Positions 31,966 to 43,253 of a stretch of 64,000 nucleotides of DNA are shown here, piece after piece. The translations under genes were made by a program, and so were the position numbers. A model generated the notes under the pieces. It saw only the letters and a program-made list of their open reading frames with translations. It had not been told where the DNA came from and did no database searches. How positions within the stretch are numbered: position 1 is the stretch's first letter; each line of letters opens with the position of its first letter. This stretch comes from Amblyomma americanum (Eukaryota > Arthropoda > Arachnida > Ixodida > Ixodidae): NCBI RefSeq assembly GCF_052857255.1, contig NC_135497.1, positions 188,595,326-188,659,325 on the forward strand, read 5' to 3'.

Positions 31966-34130
31966 ACTTCATTTAGATACAAGGAGGGATCAGTGTGCAG
32001 TCCTCTTCTAAGCGAGAACAGAACAGCTACCGACTCTTGCGTACAAAATTTGAAACCATTTTTATCTGCCTATATGTTGTTAGTTTACTTACTGTCAGCT
32101 GCATTTGCCTCTCACACGATGTAACGCTAGAGGATGTGCAAGCAATATGGAGATCGTCGACATAGACTGAATGCATGACGGACTTTGGAATTATTTTTGC
32201 TAGGAAATTCACTTTTCCTATAAAAAGCGTGGTGCTTAAAATGCATCCCTGAGGCATGCAGTTCTCTTGAATGAAGTTCTTAGAGTGCACCCAGGCATAC
32301 TTGAAATGAACGGTTGGACAAAAAGTCACTCAAGCATTTCAGCATCCTACCGCGGATGCCAAGGTCTCCAAGGTCCCGCAGTATGCCAAACCTCCATGTG
32401 ACATCATAGGCTCTCTAAATCGAAAGAGACCGCAAGGGACCGTTGCCTGTGCATAAATGCTTCTCGGACTGTTCTCTAGGTGGACTAGATGGTCGGTTGT
32501 AGAGCATGCCTTTTTAGACCCACACTGATGGATGTCAAGAAGATCACAAGATTCTAATATAAACATTAGCCTAATGTTAACGATGCTTTCAAAGGATTTG
32601 GCAAGTACGCTTGTTAAGGCTATAGGCCCGTAGTTGCCAAGGAAGGTAGGTACCTTTCCCGGCTTCAACAATGGTACAATAATGGCTTTTTTCCAAGCCT
32701 CCAGTATCTCTCCTGATACCCATATTTTGTTAAAAAATTTCAGAAGCGAGTATACAGCGTGTTCGGATAGAATGGCAAGCATTTCGTAATGAATACCATC
32801 TGGTCCTGGCGCAGTCTGTTTACCGGAAGAAAGTACGCCGTTAATTTCTTGTAGTATAAATGGGCTATTATATGCTTCGTGAGCACTGCCAATTGGCGGA
32901 AAAATGTTCACCTAATATATCTGCTTGGTCTTTTATATTTGTCTGTACACTAGGGGCTGTCAGAAGAGGAACCGTGAAAGGACAGTAGCGACCATCTAGT
33001 TTGTGTACTGCTTCCGACATTTTTTTTTTAGACTTGGCTGTTTATTAAGGAAATGAAACTCTGTCAAGATGTTTTTTCAGCATTGTGACATACGTACCGC
33101 GCTTTAGCTCTAGCTTTTTTAAAGTTTACAAGGTTCTCCTGCGTGGGGTATCTGCGAAATATACCCCAAGCTTTATTTTGTTGTTTTTTTGCTTCACTGG
33201 AATCTCGTGTCCACCACACTTTATGGTTGTGTCGTACTATTCTTGAAGATTAAGGATAGCCAAGTGTGCGGCAGCAGGAGTACAATTTGTGAACTTTTTG
33301 TTTATTTCAATGACATTAAGATTTTCTAACACGATATTTTCTAACGTGGCTTCTGTTCTAAAAAGTTGTCAGTCTGCTAAACTGAGCTTCCAATGCCGTG
33401 GTTTTGTCGAGGTGATTGATGGTGGGGATGACAGGCAGATTTCTACAGGGAGATGATCGCTTCCATAGGGGTTGTCTAAACCATCCCATTTAAAGTCGCT
33501 AAAAACTGATGGAGAGCTAAAAGACAAATCTAAAACACTCATTTTCCCTGAACTAGGAGAGCAATAAGTAGGTTTACCGGTGCTTAATAAACAAATATTG
33601 TTAGATAGTATAAAATCCTCTGTGACCTGACCTCTGCTATCAGTTTTCTCACTGCCCCAAAAACAAGAGTGTGCATTAAATTCTTCAACTACCAAGTACG
33701 GCTCTGGTAGCTGTTCTAAAAGGTTCTCTAATTCATGTAGTGTTACTTCGAGGTGTGGTTCAAGATATATGCAGCAAAATGTAATGGTTTTGTATTAGCA
33801 ACCACAGTGGCTGCAAGCCCTGAGGGCTCTCCACTCCACGGGGTGCTGATGTGGTGACACACTGCGCACATTTTGCTATGGCTTCGAATCTAGTTTTCAG
33901 TTTGAGCTCTCGAGCTGCTACTCCAGGTTGCGCAATGATGGCTATGCCTCCCGAGAGTCTGCTCACCCCCCCCCCTCGGTCACGGCGGTCTTTAGCACCT
34001 TTGTGTGCTGAGGACCTAAACTGGTTTCCTGCACACGTAAAGCAACAAGAGAAATTGTGTTTAAAATGTCCTTTATGTCACTATAGTTATTTAAGAGTCC
34101 CCTGCAGTTACACTGTATTAAAAAAGCCAT
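31966..34130 (-). pseudogene. LINE B ORF2: APE endonuclease and reverse transcriptase, frameshifted
   Basis: Starts MAFLIQCNCRG at 34130. Endonuclease pieces include RLSGGIAIIAQPG and VVEEFNAHSCFWGSE (family GDFNAH). CLLSTGKPTYCSPSSGKM and GSDHLPVEICL follow. RT pieces: TAPGPDGIHYEML, NYGPIALTSVLAKSFE and HSVYVDDLHIACTSS (YVDD present). Frame changes near 32330-32450 and elsewhere break the protein. RT is then interrupted by the gypsy insertion. Confidence 0.75.
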
Positions 34131-34149
34131 CTTAATGTGTGTTTCTGAA

Positions 34150-35269
34150 GATCAAACTAGATTAACTAGTATTTAGCCCCGTGACTCAAGGCCTCAAATT
34201 TTTTCATCAATCCAAGAAGCTTTGCAGTCCGTACGACATGGATGGCACGGGGCTGCCTTGGGTCGTGTCCATCGCCTCTACAGAGACGCTGGACGACCGT
34301 GCTGAAGGCACTTTGACTTTCGAGTTAGACCTCGACCTATGGGAAGAGGTCTTGAGGCCCGCCGACTCGGGGGTCTGTGAGGCCTCATTTGGGGTTGGCG
34401 GAGTAGTGTTGCTACTCCACCCGGGGGCGCGGATGGCCCCGCCACGGGCTCACTACGTGTGGCCTGGGCAGGTATTGAATCCTGGTGTGGTGTGCCGTGC
34501 CCACGCACCACATCAGGGAAGTTTGTTTTTGCAGTGAAGGAGAATCTGTTTGTTTCAGTGCATGCCCTTCTTGCACAGCGCAGCGTGGCGCACAGTCCCA
34601 TTCATCAAAAGAGTGATCCTTCGAAGCGCATTTTGCACAAGTTTTGCAACCGCGGCAACTCTGAGAGCCATGGCCGAACCTCTGGCAATTGGAGCATCTG
34701 CGAGGGTTGGGTATATATGGTCGTACATTGATTTTCACGTATCCCACTTCAATGGTTTCGGGCAATGTGCTAGTGTTGAAGGTCAGGATCATGTGTTTGA
34801 AATCTATTTCCTTGTTATCCTTCCTTATCCTGATCCGCTGTACATCTATTACATCTTGGACAGTAACACCTTCAAGCATTTCTTTCTCAGAGAGGTGGAA
34901 AAAATCAATTTAAGATACAACACCTCGCACAGTATTCAGAGACCAGTGTGGAGTGACAGAGACAGGGATGTCCCCGATGGATACAATGTTTGTAAGTTTT
35001 GTGTGTTGTACACTGTTGCGCAGTTCGAGAAGTAAATCACCGCTAGCCATTTCTGAAACTTTATAGCCAATGCCCAAGGCATCTGTCAAGCATTTCGAGA
35101 CTTGGAATGGGGACATTAGTCTTGCTTTTTTATCCTGTTTCACTAGGGACAACATGGAATTTGGGAGATGTTTTCTTTCTTTTCCAAAAAAAGTCGTTCC
35201 GCCCTCTTTTGAGAGAGTGATCAGGTTTCGAAAGGAGGGGAGCCATAAAAAATTTAGATTTTCGGTCAT
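34150..35269 (-). pseudogene. LINE B ORF1: Gag-like zinc-knuckle protein, frameshifted
   Basis: Starts at ATG 35269 (MTENLNFLWLPSF). It continues with PVSVTPHWSLNTVRGVVS, then in another frame the knuckles CSNCQRFGHGSQSC and CAKCASKDHSFDEWDC and part of a third. Homologous to LINE A ORF1. Two or more indels break the frame. Confidence 0.7.
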
Positions 35270-35822
35270 GGTGCCAGCCACCCACCACGGAGCCCAACAA
35301 GGGGACGGGACAGGAACTTGTAAGCAAGTCCTGCCCACGCCAGCTGTACACCTCAACTATAACCAAATATGACAAAACCCAGGGTAGTTCGCCACACAAG
35401 GTTAACCCTAGCCACCCGGAAATAAAGGAAAAACCAAGAAGGAAGGAGGAGACAGGAGAGTTGTAAGAGAGAGATACGAAAGTGAAAGATCAAAGGGAGG
35501 ACAGGAAAAGGCGACTGTCGATTTCCTTCAGTCGGGTAAGGCCAGAGGTGCCATCTACACGAAGCTGAGGCCAAAGTGGTGTGTTGCCTCCACCGAGGGG
35601 CCTTAAGGGTCCAAACGCTGGGCATTGACTCAACCACCAGGATCCCCTTTTCCCCGAACATGGCGATGCCACGCACGGCTAAGCGCGGGTGCTCGGGTCT
35701 GTGGTGACGCACTGCTCACCATCATCCCCTGCGGGGATGTCCCTGCGGATGCTCAAGAATCCGTGGTGTCACAACTCACCAACATCTGCATGTAGCAGAT
35801 GGCGCTGCAGGGAAGGCTCTAT

Positions 35823-37480
35823 ATACAGCATGTGACAAGAAACAGACAAATATATACGAATAAAGGAGAAATAATGTTTATGGAACATTGTCTTGCGGAA
35901 AACTAAACACAGGGTTCGTACAAAATATATGGCCTGAAATTAAAGAATTTCAGGATATCAAGGATACAAAGGGGCAATAATCAAGGAGGGTAAGAAATAT
36001 TTTTTTTTGTATCACACAGATTAGGACTCCCTTGACTCTTGCTTAGCTCAAATTTCCATCTCCATGACCACCATATCTGCTTTCTTTTCCCCAGTCTTTT
36101 GGTGTAAACTTAGTCTTGATGAGGAGTTATGCCATTTTTATCTCGGCTTTCTCAGAGAGACTATCTGCTGATTCCCAAAGAAATTTGAGCATTTTTTTGA
36201 AGTTATTGTCTTTTTCTTTTGGACAAGTTCACAATCTCCAGCTCCAGTGCCTTTCTTTTATAACTTGCCTCCCGACTTTCTGCTGCGTCCTACTGATCGC
36301 ATACAGGCATTCCGAGATTCTTTGCCAAATGCAGAAGATTTCCATTAGCATAGCTGCTGTTGCATGCCACTGACGTGGAGATATGCTTCAAGCTTTTCAG
36401 GCGACTTTTTCACTGCTGGACCACCCATTGTTGCCGCATCAATTGCCTTTTGGCACAACATGTTCAACGCAGATAGCTCAATTCTGCTCACACCCATTCG
36501 CCATAATCCGCACGTTCAAGCCAGGCAGGTTGAAACATGGATTTTCCACCTGGCATGGCATTCTAATTTCCACCACGCAGCACAAAGGCAAAACAGTGCT
36601 GTGACATCAAATGAAAATAGGAGGGTGACCCTCAGAGGTAACGGTGGAAGACAAGGAGAGGACTGGTAAATCTAAAGTCACTGGAGCTCTGAAAGTATCG
36701 CAATCAGCAGGCTGTGTGTGGGCAACACAATGAGCAACATAGAGAAAATAATGACTGTAAGTATAGGTAAATGAAAACTGAAAACTTCTTTAGATGAAGG
36801 TTTACGAAAGCCTTCAAAATGTCACATGACAGCTGCGTAACTTGTCATTTTCTCGAGTCCTTCATCATGCACTTTCAACACAAGAAGCAGGCTGGTTCAA
36901 ACACTTCATACCCTTCTTACTTCAATAAGGGCAGTGCAAATGTCTTCTGATACTGCCGAAGCATGCGCCTTCACTTAACTGGCTCGCTTAGAAATGTGAT
37001 GTGTAGAAAAGATGTTCCCTTTGCACTCGCTCTTTGTTACCTCTTGTTCCATCCATGTGTGGAAAGTAGCTGGACTTCCCCAAAGATACTGGCATGTGGG
37101 GCTGCTGCTCTAACTGCACGGTCAGAGAGATATCTATATATTTCACCTCTCTCCAGCTGGTCTAAGAACATGCCTTTTACACTGTACTGTCCCGTTGTGC
37201 ACATTCGCCTTGTTTGTTTTCATGGTTGTGTGTATATCTGTCTCCCTTTGCAGAGTTTCAAATATGGCCACGAACCTGCCTGCATGTGAAGCAGAAAATA
37301 GCAAGCATGTTTGTTGGTTGCAAATATAATGGCAGCAACCCAAAAAAGCTGTTCTTTGGCACCGGGTCAGTGTCTTGCATCTGAAATTTGTATGCCTATT
37401 ACTGTTGACTCAATGTACATTTTGTGTCATGCAAATAAAAATTCATGCAAATCCACACAGCAGTTTAACTGCACTGATAC
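35823..37480. other. Stretch without a supported gene
   Basis: Downstream side of the last exon found for the - strand gene. A decayed transposase-like trace on the - strand at 36.0-36.6 kb is too broken to name. No further exon with good splice sites was seen. Confidence 0.35.
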
Positions 37481-37627
37481 CTACAGCTTCAAGAATCTGC
37501 TCATCCTTGCAAGCAGTAAGTGACGGCGTCGTCGATGGCGGCTGGACAAGAACAGTTGGTATATCAGCGGAATCTATGGGCGATGCCTCCAAGATGGTCA
37601 GCTCCATTGTGGCAGAACTCTTGCTAT
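37481..37627 (-). CDS. Unrecognised - strand gene, exon 4 (residues ~100-148)
   Basis: The acceptor is TTTTAATTTTTAG|AT and the donor GAAGCTGTAG|GTATCA. It is 147 nt, phase 1 in and phase 1 out, continuing exactly the phase left by exon 3. It encodes SKSSATMELTILEASPIDSA and DIPTVLVQPPSTTPSLTA, a Ser/Thr/Pro-rich, probably disordered segment. No domain recognised. The gene continues beyond this exon, but I could not find the next one. Confidence 0.55.
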
Positions 37628-38639
37628 CTAAAAATTAAAATGGAGGTTGCTCTAAACATTGCCCCGAGAAATCCGACATGTTCATAAACACGTTAAACTT
37701 GATTTAGCACAAACTCAAAGGATCATAAAAATATTGCTCGCCTTATAACTAGCACATCTTAGCACAGTAGCCTGATTAGACGTGCTTGGTGCGTTCATAC
37801 AGCTGTTATCAGAAAACAAGCAGTAAAGTTAATATATAAAAAAATGATTACAAAAATTTATGTTCAGGCAATGATGACTATGAAATTAATTTTCAAGCAC
37901 ATGTTTACTGGGGCAGTGATTTTCAGAGCCCTGATCCATGCACATTGTGGACCACCAGCGGGCCACCTTTAAATTTTCTTGGATGCAGCGTGACGTATAA
38001 GTGAGCCACTGGCAAAGCCAGTTTCTTGAAACTGCCATCAGATGACAATAGTGGCATGGCATGAATGCTCTTCGCAGGCTCTTTGAAAAATCTGAGCTGT
38101 CCCATGGTTCATCACATGACTCAGTATTCATGGCTACACAGCATGAATACCAGTGACCCACGATGCAGTGAATATTTTGGTTATTTGGTTAGGTCTTCAA
38201 TTACATTCCCTTTTGTTCAGACTCGTGTGATGCCAGATAATGATAGCAATCACTATGGGTTTACAGAAATCTTCCAGTACCTGCATGCCACAAGAAAAAC
38301 TATTAATCCATTCCCGACAAAATAAGCATCACATGCCACTAGTGCTGCCTCCAACATGAAATGCCCTCATTTCCCCAAAATAGCATGCACTCTGGTAGCT
38401 TTTGCATGTAATTTCTTCTCCTTTTTAACCCTACTTTATAAACTTTTCACACTTTTTCCTCGCCTACCAACAGCCCACAGGGGCCAGTCTCGCAATCACA
38501 ATGAATTTGCCTTCACTGTGTGCAGCCAGTGGTTGCAGTTTTGAAAGTTTGGCTTAAACAGAATACAAGATAAGTGGTTCACTTTTAGCTACCTTTATAC
38601 GGTGTGTATGCAAAGAATTTTCTGACATTTTTATAGGAT

Positions 38640-38962
38640 TTAAAACAGAATGCTGATGTATTGGGTATCGGTGTATTTTTTACTCTTTTCCACTTTGTTC
38701 CTTTCAGTTGTCACATTAGGATGTATTACTATAATTCTAGTGAAGTGTTTTGCACTGTTCTGTTCTACAGTTTTCTACCGTTTTTCCCATTCCGCTTTGA
38801 TACTATGCTGTACAAAACTGCTCCTATTGTTGAATTTTTTGTACTGTTTGTTGTTCTCACTGTTCTGCAGTTTTTAGACCTTTCATTCTTGTATGATGTA
38901 GTATATAACCATTACTACCCAGGCCCTATTTAGGCCGGTAGTAAAAATTAATAAATTAACTA
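38640..38962 (+). mobile_element. LINE 3' UTR tail (CR1/RTE-like)
   Basis: T-rich sequence ending ACCCAGGCCCTATTTAGGCC then GGTAGTAAAAATTAATAAATTAA. This resembles 3' ends of tick LINEs with short A/T-rich repeat tails. No coding part is preserved. The assignment rests on general resemblance only. Confidence 0.35.
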
Positions 38963-39716
38963 ATCTGAAGAAAACAGGAGAATTCAGTTGAGCCAGGTTA
39001 AGCTTTACAGAGGCCACCTGCACATAATATCTGTACAATAACGATTTAAGCACTGCCACTATTCACTAAACTTCTCAACTTCAAATTTTTTTTCGTTTGG
39101 TTGGGATGAGTGTTTTTATTGAGATGAACACCGATGCTGACAAGAAAAGATAAGTTTATAACACACAATAGGGTGTACCTAATTGCAAAACTGCACAGCT
39201 TTTGCCAAAAGTTTAAGAGTCCACAGTGGTTTGCTTCTAGGCCATGTTGTGGGGCTGCATCCCCAGCATTCTAACTCTCATGAAGGTATGAGGAACTCTG
39301 GTCCTCCCCCGTCTAGGACTTCCACAGATATGCTACAAGGGCCTCGCTAAACAGCTTTGAAGTGAACCTTTCTGGCCTCCAAACTTTCGACAAAGGCTGT
39401 ACATAAAGCTTTTGACAACATCAACTCTGTCACAGAGGAGTCGCATTGAATAAGAGCTTGTTTTTCTGACAAGCTTCATATCAGTCATAAATGCCTAGCA
39501 GAAAAATGCAGGGAAAATGAAAAGGGAGCGAGGTGCTACTTTCTAAACCAGTAAGCCATACTCAACAAAAACTCAGCCATCTAATGTCCCTGATCCCAAT
39601 TAAACCAGTGCCCACTGGTCCCAAAGAGTTCTGGTCACAGCATTGCTATGTGCCTTACAGACTTTTTACATGATAAATATATAAACAAAAGGGTGCTGAT
39701 AACTATGGGTACTCAC

Positions 39717-39757
39717 CGGTTAGAGGAACAAAATTCTCATCATTGACAGTTGAAGAG
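39717..39757 (-). CDS. Unrecognised - strand gene, exon 3 (micro-exon, 41 nt)
   Basis: The acceptor GTTTTTTAG|CTCTTC and donor CTAACCG|GTGAGT are both strong. The other two frames hit stops, while the frame required by exon 2 (phase 2) stays open as SSTVNDENFVPLT and exits in phase 1. That agreement is the main support. Confidence 0.6.
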
Positions 39758-39888
39758 CTAAAAAACAAAAGCACAGGCGTCATTCCACATCAAGTTGTGT
39801 GCAATGCAAGTATCTTTACCGGCAGTACTATATCCTTGTCAGACCCCGCGCACATTATAATACACATTTATCTCTTAAGGATATCTTA

Positions 39889-40423
39889 AAGGAGTATAAA
39901 CACCTAATTTTGGTGGCATGTTTTCTTCTCTATAATGATGTGGAAGACACTACTACGCATGAATCACCATGTGATATGTGCCTACGACCGCTAAATAATT
40001 TATAACAGAATTTTTTCTGTGATGCTGTTTCAGATTCAACAGCCGAATGATGGCTGTGATGTCAAAAAGTGGTTTTGTGTCACGCGAGGCATGGAAACAC
40101 GTCCATAAAATCGCTGCTTCATCATTTTAATTTACTGCAGTGCTGAAGCCAGCCTTCCTCAAGAGCCGGAATGAAAACAAATGAGGAAGCAGCGATTATA
40201 TTGCAGTTTTTTCATGTCTCACGTGACCTGTAAGTACAAGCTGACGTCACTGTCCTCATTTGGCTTTTGAAACCAAAACTGAAATAGCACAAAAAAGAAA
40301 TGCGATTATAAATTATTTAGCGGTCGTAGGAGAATACCAGGTGGTAATGCATGTATATTAATGCCTTACGCATCATTACAAACATGAAAACATGCACCCA
40401 AAATTTAGGCGTCTATACTCCTT
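39889..40423. mobile_element. Fold-back MITE with ~240-bp inverted arms, TA target duplication
   Basis: The left arm starts AAGGAGTATAAACACC (39889). The right arm ends GGCGTCTATACTCCTT (40423), its imperfect reverse complement. Both are flanked by TA. Similarity continues inward through CCTACGACCGCTAAATAATT to ATCGCTGCTTC, leaving a short loop near 40130-40190. There is no ORF. It is a non-autonomous mariner-type element, inside the intron of the - strand gene. Confidence 0.75.
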
Positions 40424-40490
40424 TACAATAGCGCATCACTACGACCAAAATTTAGGCGTCTATACTCCTTTACAATAGCGCATCACTCCT
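40400..40490 (+). repeat. 47-bp tandem duplication at the right end of the MITE
   Basis: AAAATTTAGGCGTCTATACT starts at 40400 and again at 40447. Each copy is followed by CCTTTACAATAGCGCATCACT. The unit contains the MITE terminus plus about 17 bases of flank. Confidence 0.85.
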
Positions 40491-40801
40491 GCAGCCTAAC
40501 TGCCACTGAAAGTCAGAGAGCACTCATTGTGCTCCCACTATTAGTCAGCTTTCCAAAAGGTGTGAAACGATAGGGGCACTCTGAGCAGCCTCCTAAGTTT
40601 TTGGATTTTTCTAAACCACATTTCTATCCCCAGCAGCCAAACAGCTCCCAAGTCGCTGGCGCTTTTCTATGAGATTTGTTGCAATTTTGAATTAAATACG
40701 CATTCTCTTGTCCATATACGCCATAAAACGTTGTTGCACATATATGTAGGCCTAGAGGCCCATAGCAGAGAGCATGGAGAAAACTCATAAGGGAAGAACT
40801 G

Positions 40802-42070
40802 TTTCTTTGAAGCAGGTCAGCGCTAAAAAAGACGAACACAAGATGAGAGAACGACATTTTTTTAGCATGCATTCACCTTTTTTTAAAAGCCACTAATGAT
40901 TCCACATTCGCAGCCTCCGTCCAACAGGTTCTAAGAACATTTAAAAAGCATGATAACCGTCTGGTTTTTACCCATGAAATTACGAAGAACAACGAAATAC
41001 ATTTCTTGGACCTGAGGCTGAGTTTGTGCAAACGACATACCTGCTGGGCTTATTTCCCGCGTGCTAACAAAGAGCTTTTGCCCTATGACTCAACCCATTC
41101 AAAGACTGTAAAAAGAGCTATTGCTTCGCTCTGTCAGGAATCTGCGCTTCGCAAGTCGTGTCCCCACCAAATGCATGCTAGCTTTGATAATCAGGTCAAC
41201 CGCCTTTTGGCTGCAGGCTTCTCTTGCTCGATCTTTATGGCTATTGCTGAAACCCTCCTAAAGAAGTTTGGTCTCCGACAAAAAAATGGCTGTAACGAAA
41301 CACGCGAAGACGATGCCTGATGTGATGCCTTATGTACATAAGGTGTCGCATAACCTCAAGAAAGTGGCCAGCAGGCACAACGTGCCACTTGTGTTCTCAG
41401 CGTCAAATAAGCTGGCGAAGCTGTGCCCCGGCATCTGCGGCGAACATGAGCGCGGTTGCAAAACTCAACATGAAGTAGCCTATGTCGGATGTGTGTTAGG
41501 AGTGGTGTATATGATCCCCTTTCCTGTGGTATATCGGGCAGACGGGGCTTTGCCTTAACGATTGTTTAAGGGAGCATGCAAAAAACTTGAGGGTGTAAGA
41601 CAAGCTTGCGAATATAGTTTCGCATGTTTTAGAGTGCATATGTGTGCCACGGTTTGAAGAAGCTATGGTTCAAGACAGAATTGCAAGTCGAAAATCCAGA
41701 GTTTTGATGGAGGCCTTCCACATAAATAAAAAATGAGAACAGTAAGAAAGAACTGAGCACGTTTTTATTCGTCCTGTTTGTTTTTCTTCCTTATCCTTTT
41801 CACTGATTCACTGTGTCGATCACTGGCATTTTTTTTCATTCCTTGTTGCTCGCCGTTCCATAACCTCAAGATATACATCATAACTTTTTGATCTGAAAAA
41901 ATGTTGACGCCCCCTGGTTGTGCGCATGATGTGATGTGACAAGCCTTTAAATACACACCCTGGAGCGAAAAATAAAACCAGTTGTTAGTAGCGCTCATCT
42001 GTGTCGTGTCGTCGTTTTCTCGCCTTGTGCTCGTCTCTTTTAGCGCTGACCTGTTTCAAAGAAATGTTTA
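40802..42070 (+). mobile_element. Penelope-like element, 5'-truncated, with inverted flanking repeats
   Basis: Core 40880-41750 is on the + strand. A ~50-bp block (CAGGTCAGCGCTAAAA, 40802-40853) recurs inverted at 42015-42066, attached to an inverted UTR segment (41757-42070). Penelope-like elements often have such inverted or partial pLTR copies. Located in the intron of the - strand gene. Confidence 0.65.
40960..41560 (+). pseudogene. Penelope-like ORF: end of RT plus start of GIY-YIG endonuclease
   Basis: Frame 41006-41320 reads LDLRLSLCKRHTCWAYFPRA, then THSKTVKRAIASLCQESALR. After a +/- shift, frame 41268-41558 reads PYVHKVSHNLKKVASRHNVP, VFSASNKLAKLC and GVVYMIPFPVVY, the last being the start of the GIY-YIG nuclease (family: GVVYEIPLxCG-x-x-YIGQTGR). 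The YIG part is shifted out of frame. Dead copy. Confidence 0.65.
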
Positions 42071-42222
42071 ACCAACTAGCCCAGCACCAAGTTTTACGGA
42101 AGAACTGTTGGACGTACGGTTGCGAGATTTTCTGTGTACCATTCACGGGACCACCGAGACTTGAAATATGTATTTGGATCAACACTATCAGGCCGAACTT
42201 TTTCTCAGGTGTGACGAGGATT

Positions 42223-42400
42223 TGGGGTTGAATGTCCCAAAGCTGCCCATGCAGTATGAGAGATGCCACAGCAGAGAGTTCTAGGTTAACATCAACCACT
42301 TGGGATTCTTTAACGTGCACCAACATCTCAAAGCACATAGACGGATCTTGCATTTCCCTTCCTTCAAAATGTGACCCCCGTGCCCAGGATCTATTCTCGC
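42223..42400 (-). mobile_element. Old decayed SINE (family 1)
   Basis: The 3' half (TTGGGACATTCAACCCC-like) and middle (CACGTTAAAGAATCCCAAGT in reverse complement) are recognisable with many substitutions. The tRNA head is nearly lost. Confidence 0.55.
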
Positions 42401-42502
42401 AATCTTAGGCTCTCTACATGAATACAACTTTCAAGGTATCCAATTTTTTCTGACTGAAATCCATACCCCATGTACATCCCACAAAATTCAATTTCAGGTG
42501 AT

Positions 42503-42717
42503 AAGATTTATGAAGCAGCTCAGGCTATGAGGGACGCCATAGTGAAGGGCTCCGGAAATTTCAACCACCTGGGGTTCTTTGACGCGCACTGACATCGCAC
42601 AGTACACGGGTACTGTAGAATTTCGCCTCCATCGAAATTCAACCGCTGCGGCTGGGAGCAAACCCACGTCTTTCGCGTCAGCAGCCTAGTACCATAGCCA
42701 CTGAGCCACCGCAGCTG
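42503..42717 (-). mobile_element. tRNA-derived SINE (family 1) with perfect target duplication
   Basis: Full-length in reverse complement, from GCAGCTGCGGTGGCTCAGTG to CCTCATAGCCTGAGCTGC. Flanked by CAATTTCAGGTGAT (42489-42502 and 42718-42731). Confidence 0.85.
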
Positions 42718-42753
42718 CAATTTCAGGTGATTACAAACAAGCGATTTTATATA

Positions 42754-43253
42754 CAGGGTGTTCCGTATTTATCCATCCAGGTTGTAAAAAATTCTCTTGC
42801 GCAAACCAGTGGTCTCTTTCTGCTCAAGCACAGACTACAGGATAACTTATGATAGCCTGCATTTTTCGAAAATAATTTAACACCGGAACTTGTCTGGGCT
42901 GCCTGGAATCAATGAAAAACTGGAGTCATCTGTGCACAGTATTTCCATCAAGGCGAGCGAGATAGCCGAACTGAGAGTGTGCACCGCGACCTGCGAGGCA
43001 ACCAATATTCCTGCTCCGAGCTGGGGTCGGTCTTGCAGTACCCCAGATGGCGCAGCCTGTCAAATCTGCTGCTCCGCTCACCTAGACAAAAATTCGCAGA
43101 TTCCGGACAATTCTGACAAGTTGTGATGTTTAAATTATTTATTGAAAAACGCAGACTATCATAAGCTACCCTATGGCCTGTGCTCAAGCCTAAACAGGCA
43201 AGTAGCTTGTGCAGGAGAATTTTTTACAACCCAGACAAATACAGAACCCTCTG
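42754..43253. mobile_element. Fold-back MITE, 500 bp, ~130-bp inverted arms, TA target duplication
   Basis: Left CAGGGTGTTCCGTATTT; right in reverse complement CAGAGGGTTCTGTATTT. Both then share GGTTGTAAAAAATTCTC, GCTCAAGCACAG/GCTTGAGCACAG, TTATGATAG and AATAATTTAA. TA flanks both ends. No ORF that I trust. A different family from the MITE at 39889. Confidence 0.75.

Larger units (their letters stand above)
22985..35822 (-). mobile_element. LINE copy B, one insertion split by three later elements
   Basis: Pieces in - strand order: 5' UTR (35822-35270), ORF1, ORF2 endonuclease and RT (34130-31966), post-RT region (27731 to about 27190), RNase H and 3' tail (26346-26196, then 23988-22985). The pieces are colinear, same-strand and non-overlapping, so I read them as one copy. 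It was interrupted by a gypsy element (27732-31964), a Tigger-like fragment (26349 to about 27052) and a pogo element (23991-26193). The left and right limits are approximate. Confidence 0.7.

Noticed and set aside
36000..36620. Possible decayed transposase on the - strand (stretches such as KKSPEKLEAYLHVSGMQQQ and ESADSLSEKAEIKMA)
   Set aside because: Looks protein-like but has many stops and frame changes. I cannot assign a family with any confidence.
37886..38161. Two overlapping - strand ORFs near 38 kb
   Set aside because: They lie between exons 4 and 3 of the - strand gene but lack matching splice sites and phase. No domain.
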